Positions 7,462-10,348 of a DNA stretch of 10,348 bases are shown one piece after another; positions within the stretch are counted from its first letter, which is position 1, and every line of letters begins with the position of its first letter. The translations under genes were made by a program, and so were the position numbers. The notes beneath the pieces were generated by a model, which was given only the letters and a program-made list of their open reading frames with translations, was not told the origin of the DNA and ran no database searches. The stretch is taken from contig CAYRYZ010000048.1 of NCBI GenBank assembly GCA_964428745.1, positions 1 through 10,348 of the forward strand, in the 5' to 3' direction. The stretch is from GCA-002713455 sp964428745 (GTDB taxonomy: Bacteria > Fidelibacterota > Marinisomatia > Marinisomatales > TCS55).

Positions 7462-7949
7462 TCAAGTTCTTTAGGCCTTTGAATCCAATCTAGAGTTCCG
7501 CTACCAAACTCAATTTCTTTCCATTCATTCACATTAAAATCAACCTTTGCCATATTGGCTGTTGTGAATTGAATATGACTTAATCCACATGCCTGAGAGA
7601 TAAACATTGAAAAATTAGGTTCATGTCCAACAAAACAAATCGACTCGACTGACTCTAGTTGTGATTGTGCGATTGAAAGCAATATTGTTGGCGGTCCTCC
7701 ATAGATTGCTGATTCAAGTATCATAGCAGATGGCCATTTGCCTTCTTTCATAGCTAATTCGACAGTTGTCTTTGCGCGAACTGCTGTAGATGATATTACA
7801 AGATCTGGCATTTGATTTTTATTTGCCAAAAATACTCCCATTTTTTTTGCTGCTTTTATACCTCGAGGTGCCAAGGGACGATTATGATCTGAATCATAAT
7901 ATGTATTCCATTCAGATTTACCATGTCTAAAAAGTAATATTGATTTCAT
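7455..7949 (-). CDS. SixA-like histidine phosphatase
   Basis: A member of the histidine phosphatase (phosphoglycerate mutase-like) superfamily in its short, SixA-like form. SixA removes phosphate from phosphohistidine in phosphorelay or phosphotransferase proteins; the target here is unknown. Visible active-site residues are R8, the nucleophile H9 and G10 (LLFRHGKSEW), R58 (STAVRAKTT), E79 (LESAIYGG) and H109 (FVGHEPNFS). The LAPRG segment (26-30), leading into an AAKKMG helix, is typical of the SixA branch. The 164-residue length fits the family. The gene is second in a minus-strand pair, 12 nt after mobA, with AGGA (7960-7963) before the ATG. Its 3' end converges on rpiB with a 7-bp overlap. 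Nothing ties its activity to molybdenum cofactor synthesis; co-transcription may be incidental. Confidence 0.85.
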   Translation of the reverse strand: MKSILLFRHGKSEWNTYYDSDHNRPLAPRGIKAAKKMGVFLANKNQMPDLVISSTAVRAKTTVELAMKEGKWPSAMILESAIYGGPPTILLSIAQSQLESVESICFVGHEPNFSMFISQACGLSHIQFTTANMAKVDFNVNEWKEIEFGSGTLDWIQRPKELDQ

Positions 7950-7961
7950 TTGTTTATGGTC

Positions 7962-8546
7962 CTAATTATTCATCATCTCTTTGTTAATTTCATTATACTC
8001 TTCTTGAGTATTCATATTACTAAATTCTTTACTATAATTATCCATATCAAGATAGCCTGTTTTGATATTATTAATTAGTGAGTGTAGGCTTAACTCATTT
8101 TTTTCTATTTGATTTGAAATTTGAGGTAAAATTCTTTTATGGTAAAATGCGCAGACAGGTTGTAAATGATCTTTAATTCTAGGAATGATAACATCTTGAG
8201 ATTTATTTCCCGATTCCCATATTTCTTTAATTATAGTTGGTGTCATTAATGGAAGGTCAATAGAGATGATAAAGTTCCAATCTAAATCACTTTTTTCTAG
8301 AGCTGAAAAAATACCATTAATAGGTGCTTGAAAATCAAATTTATCTTTAAGAAATGGTTTGTTAAACCCTGCTGGCTTTTTTTTCCCAACAATAAAAGTA
8401 TTATCAAATAAAGAACACACATTATATATATGATCAAGTAATGTTTTTTCCCCAATTTTACTTTTCCATTTGGGGTAACCAAATCGTTTACTTTGACCTC
8501 CAATTAAAATAAATGCAGAAGTTGAAATTTTTGTAGACCTATTCAT
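7962..8546 (-). CDS. mobA: Molybdenum cofactor guanylyltransferase
   Basis: MobA transfers GMP from GTP to molybdopterin, making the guanine-dinucleotide cofactor used by DMSO-reductase-family enzymes. The 194 residues have the family's motifs in order: the nucleotide-binding LIGGQSKRFGYPK (14-26, R21 and K26), PINGIFSAL (75-83), SIDLPLMTP (95-103, D97 as the metal-binding aspartate), QPVCAFYHK (129-137) and the C-terminal NMNTQEEY (177-184). The C-terminus is short and rich in Asn, Glu and Lys, and the whole gene looks more AT-rich than its neighbours. No clear Shine-Dalgarno precedes the ATG. It is divergent from the ferredoxin-NrfD gene across 53 bp, which places the cofactor-maturation step next to a probable cofactor-using complex. 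It heads a two-gene operon with the SixA-like gene. Confidence 0.9.
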   Translation of the reverse strand: MNRSTKISTSAFILIGGQSKRFGYPKWKSKIGEKTLLDHIYNVCSLFDNTFIVGKKKPAGFNKPFLKDKFDFQAPINGIFSALEKSDLDWNFIISIDLPLMTPTIIKEIWESGNKSQDVIIPRIKDHLQPVCAFYHKRILPQISNQIEKNELSLHSLINNIKTGYLDMDNYSKEFSNMNTQEEYNEINKEMMNN

Positions 8547-8599
8547 AGAAAGTTTTAGTTAATATTACTGTGTCCAAATATACGGGTAACATAAAATAA
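8547..8599. promoter_or_regulatory. Short divergent intergenic region between mobA and the ferredoxin-NrfD gene
   Basis: Only 53 bp separate two outward-facing start codons, so promoters for both must overlap here or lie partly within the coding sequences. The stretch is AT-rich (TAGTTAATATTACTG around 8556-8570). I could not pick out convincing -35/-10 boxes or a clear Shine-Dalgarno on either side. The arrangement would allow joint control of cofactor synthesis and the redox complex. Confidence 0.4.
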
Positions 8600-10210
8600 A
8601 TGAATTACGGATTTGTTATTGATAATCGGATGTGCATTGGATGCCATGCTTGTACCGTCGCATGTAAGAGTGAACATGATATTCCTATTGGTGTAAATCG
8701 TACCCATGTGAAATACATTGAAAAGGGCAAATTCCCAAATTCTACTAGAGAATTTTCAGTTCATAGATGTAACCATTGCGCAGATGCTCCTTGTGTTGAA
8801 ATATGTCCAACAACCGCCCTGTATGATCGTGCAGATGGAATTGTTGATTTTGATAGTGATCGTTGTATAGGATGTAAATCATGCATGCAAGCTTGTCCCT
8901 ATGATGCATTATATATAGATCCAGATACTAATACCGCTGCAAAGTGCAATTATTGTGCTCATAAAGTAGACTCTGGCTATGAGCCTGCGTGTGTTGTTGT
9001 TTGTCCTGTAGAAGCAATTATTTCTGGTGATTTGGATGATCCCACTTCAAATATTTCTCATCTTGTAAAAAATGAAAAAACAATGACGCGGAAGCCAGAA
9101 AAATTAACTGTACCAAATCTGTACTATATAAATGGGTCGGATGAGATGTTAAATCCGACAGCCACTGAAAGAAGTTCGGATTATTTATGGTCAGAGCAAT
9201 CTAAGGGGGTAGGGCACTTTGCAAAATATGCAGAAGAAAAAGTGGCTGAATCGAATACAGAAAATTTATTAGTTCAACTAGCAATGGAAAATTCAGCAAA
9301 ATCGGGAAAGCCTATTGATAGACGTGCAATCGATGATGTTGCAAAAGAGATTAAAGAAGAATTGGATAGTAATGAGGCCAGACGAACATATGATACACCT
9401 AGCAAAGGTGTATTATGGGGCTGGGAAGTATCAACTTATGTTTGGACAAAAGCTATTGCAACCGGGACATTTCTTATACTCGCCTTGTTTTCATTAATAT
9501 ACGGTGATCTCAATTATTCTGTAGAAAGGAATGGAATGATTGTATCTTTGATATTTATGGCGATCACTGGTTTATTACTTGTTTTGGATCTTGATAGACC
9601 TGATCGATTCCTTTATGTATTATTGCGGCCACAATGGAAATCGTGGTTAGTGCGCGGAGCTTATATCATAACCACTTTTGGTGGATTAGTTACATTAAAA
9701 TTAATTGATAATATTTTTGAATTAGGAATGGATTTTCTATGGTATTTAGGTGCGGTTTTTGCAGTCATGGGAGCTATTTATACCGCATTTCTATTTGCTC
9801 AGGCTAAGGCAAGAGATTTGTGGCAATCAAAATGGGCCTCAGCCATTCATATGTTGAACCACGCTATTATAGCTGGTTTAGTAGTCATGACAGTTCTTGA
9901 TTTCAGTTTATTAATACAAACTGTAGATATACTTATAGGGGGTATTATTATAAATTTGTTTTTAATTACAAAAGAAATATTTTTCCCGCATGATACGTCA
10001 GATACAAAGCAAGCAATCACTTTAATCAAAAAGGGATATTATGCTAAATATTTTTGGACCGGAGTTTTAGCTGGAAATTTTATTCCATTTATAATGCTTT
10101 TATATTATCCGGATATAATGTTTTTGATTTCTGGGTTGCTAATTATGTCAGGCATTTTCTTAACTGAACTAGTAAGAATTAGAGTGCCTCAAATGATACC
10201 GTTAAGTTAG
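8600..10210 (+). CDS. Four-cluster ferredoxin fused to an NrfD-like membrane subunit
   Basis: This 536-residue protein joins two subunits that are usually separate in Psr/Nrf/Dms-type complexes. Residues 1-145 are a PsrB/NrfC-like electron-transfer domain with 16 cysteines for four [4Fe-4S] clusters: C12/15/18/22, C57/60/65/69, C89/92/95/99 and C116/119/131/135. A charged, helix-prone linker follows (about 146-270). Residues 271-536 are an NrfD/PsrC-like quinone-interacting domain opening with WGWEVSTYVWTKAIATG. It has about eight hydrophobic segments (284-301, 312-330, 352-370, 378-401, 416-435, 440-458, 484-503, 506-524). No signal peptide or twin-arginine motif is present. The next gene starts 4 nt after the stop and is probably the catalytic subunit, so electrons would pass between it and the quinone pool through this protein. 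The substrate is unknown; polysulfide, tetrathionate and sulfite systems share this layout. Confidence 0.92.
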   Translation: MNYGFVIDNRMCIGCHACTVACKSEHDIPIGVNRTHVKYIEKGKFPNSTREFSVHRCNHCADAPCVEICPTTALYDRADGIVDFDSDRCIGCKSCMQACPYDALYIDPDTNTAAKCNYCAHKVDSGYEPACVVVCPVEAIISGDLDDPTSNISHLVKNEKTMTRKPEKLTVPNLYYINGSDEMLNPTATERSSDYLWSEQSKGVGHFAKYAEEKVAESNTENLLVQLAMENSAKSGKPIDRRAIDDVAKEIKEELDSNEARRTYDTPSKGVLWGWEVSTYVWTKAIATGTFLILALFSLIYGDLNYSVERNGMIVSLIFMAITGLLLVLDLDRPDRFLYVLLRPQWKSWLVRGAYIITTFGGLVTLKLIDNIFELGMDFLWYLGAVFAVMGAIYTAFLFAQAKARDLWQSKWASAIHMLNHAIIAGLVVMTVLDFSLLIQTVDILIGGIIINLFLITKEIFFPHDTSDTKQAITLIKKGYYAKYFWTGVLAGNFIPFIMLLYYPDIMFLISGLLIMSGIFLTELVRIRVPQMIPLS

Positions 10211-10214
10211 AATT

Positions 10215-10348
10215 ATGAAACGAAGTTGGATTGAAACTTTTTCTGAATCTTTAGGCCTTATATCAAAAATTTCTGATAGACCAGATTGGTCTGAAGAATT
10301 TGCGATGGAAGGTCCAAGGGAATTATATAAATACCCAGACCCCAGTGA
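10215..10348 (+). CDS. Start of a probable molybdopterin oxidoreductase catalytic subunit (partial)
   Basis: Forty-four codons from the ATG at 10215 run open into the right edge, starting 4 nt after the stop of the ferredoxin-NrfD gene. The visible N-terminus (MKRSWIETFSESLGLISKIS, then a GPRELYKYPDP segment at 33-43) has no cofactor or cluster motif yet. The assignment rests on position: catalytic molybdopterin subunits commonly sit beside FeS-NrfD genes, and mobA is adjacent. The YPDP stretch also resembles, from memory, leader regions of large molybdopterin oxidoreductases. No signal peptide or twin-arginine motif appears, which argues for a cytoplasmic location. Another redox subunit is possible. 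Confidence 0.5.
   Translation, partial: MKRSWIETFSESLGLISKISDRPDWSEEFAMEGPRELYKYPDPS

Noticed and set aside
9847..10029. A minus-strand frame opposite the NrfD domain
   Set aside because: It is antisense to predicted membrane segments and has no start signal or domain.

Overview
The window is AT-rich, densely packed bacterial chromosome. It holds nine protein genes (seven complete, one cut at each edge, plus one complete two-gene partner at each block) and no RNA genes, insertion sequences or CRISPR arrays that I can see. Gene content suggests a free-living, probably marine bacterium near Bacteroidetes or Marinimicrobia (SAR406): a secreted tandem amidohydrolase of about 1000 residues, a [4Fe-4S]-NrfD fusion protein and a SixA-like phosphatase. 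This placement comes from general resemblance only, with no phylogenetic marker in the window, so it is tentative.

Layout. (1) Positions 1-3698, minus strand: a LOG-family phosphoribohydrolase followed, with 9 nt between them, by a very long secreted amidohydrolase whose 3' end lies beyond the left edge. (2) Positions 3699-3851: a divergent intergenic region with a perfect 9-bp-arm inverted repeat. (3) Positions 3852-7461, plus strand: an OsmC-family protein, then rpe, tkt and rpiB. The last three form a compact non-oxidative pentose phosphate block that interconverts ribulose-5-P, xylulose-5-P, ribose-5-P and the transketolase products. (4) Positions 7455-8546, minus strand: mobA followed by a SixA-like histidine phosphatase, whose stop codon region overlaps the end of rpiB by 7 bp. 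(5) Positions 8600-10348, plus strand, divergent from mobA: a four-cluster ferredoxin fused to an NrfD membrane protein, and 4 nt later the start of a gene that is probably the molybdopterin catalytic subunit.

How the genes fit together. MobA attaches GMP to molybdopterin to make the guanine-dinucleotide cofactor. It sits 53 bp from, and divergent to, a membrane redox module whose next gene is probably the user of that cofactor. The expected complex is a Psr/Soe-like quinone-linked molybdoenzyme: catalytic subunit to four [4Fe-4S] clusters to the quinone site in NrfD. Neither visible N-terminus carries a twin-arginine signal, so a cytoplasm-facing complex is plausible.

Most noteworthy points. 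The amidohydrolase is an internal duplication in which the N-terminal half has lost every metal-binding position that the C-terminal half keeps. RpiB has the Glu-type rather than the Cys-type active site. The redox module is a fused protein with a long charged linker and no export signal. I did not find convincing evidence of a wholly new defence or mobile system here.
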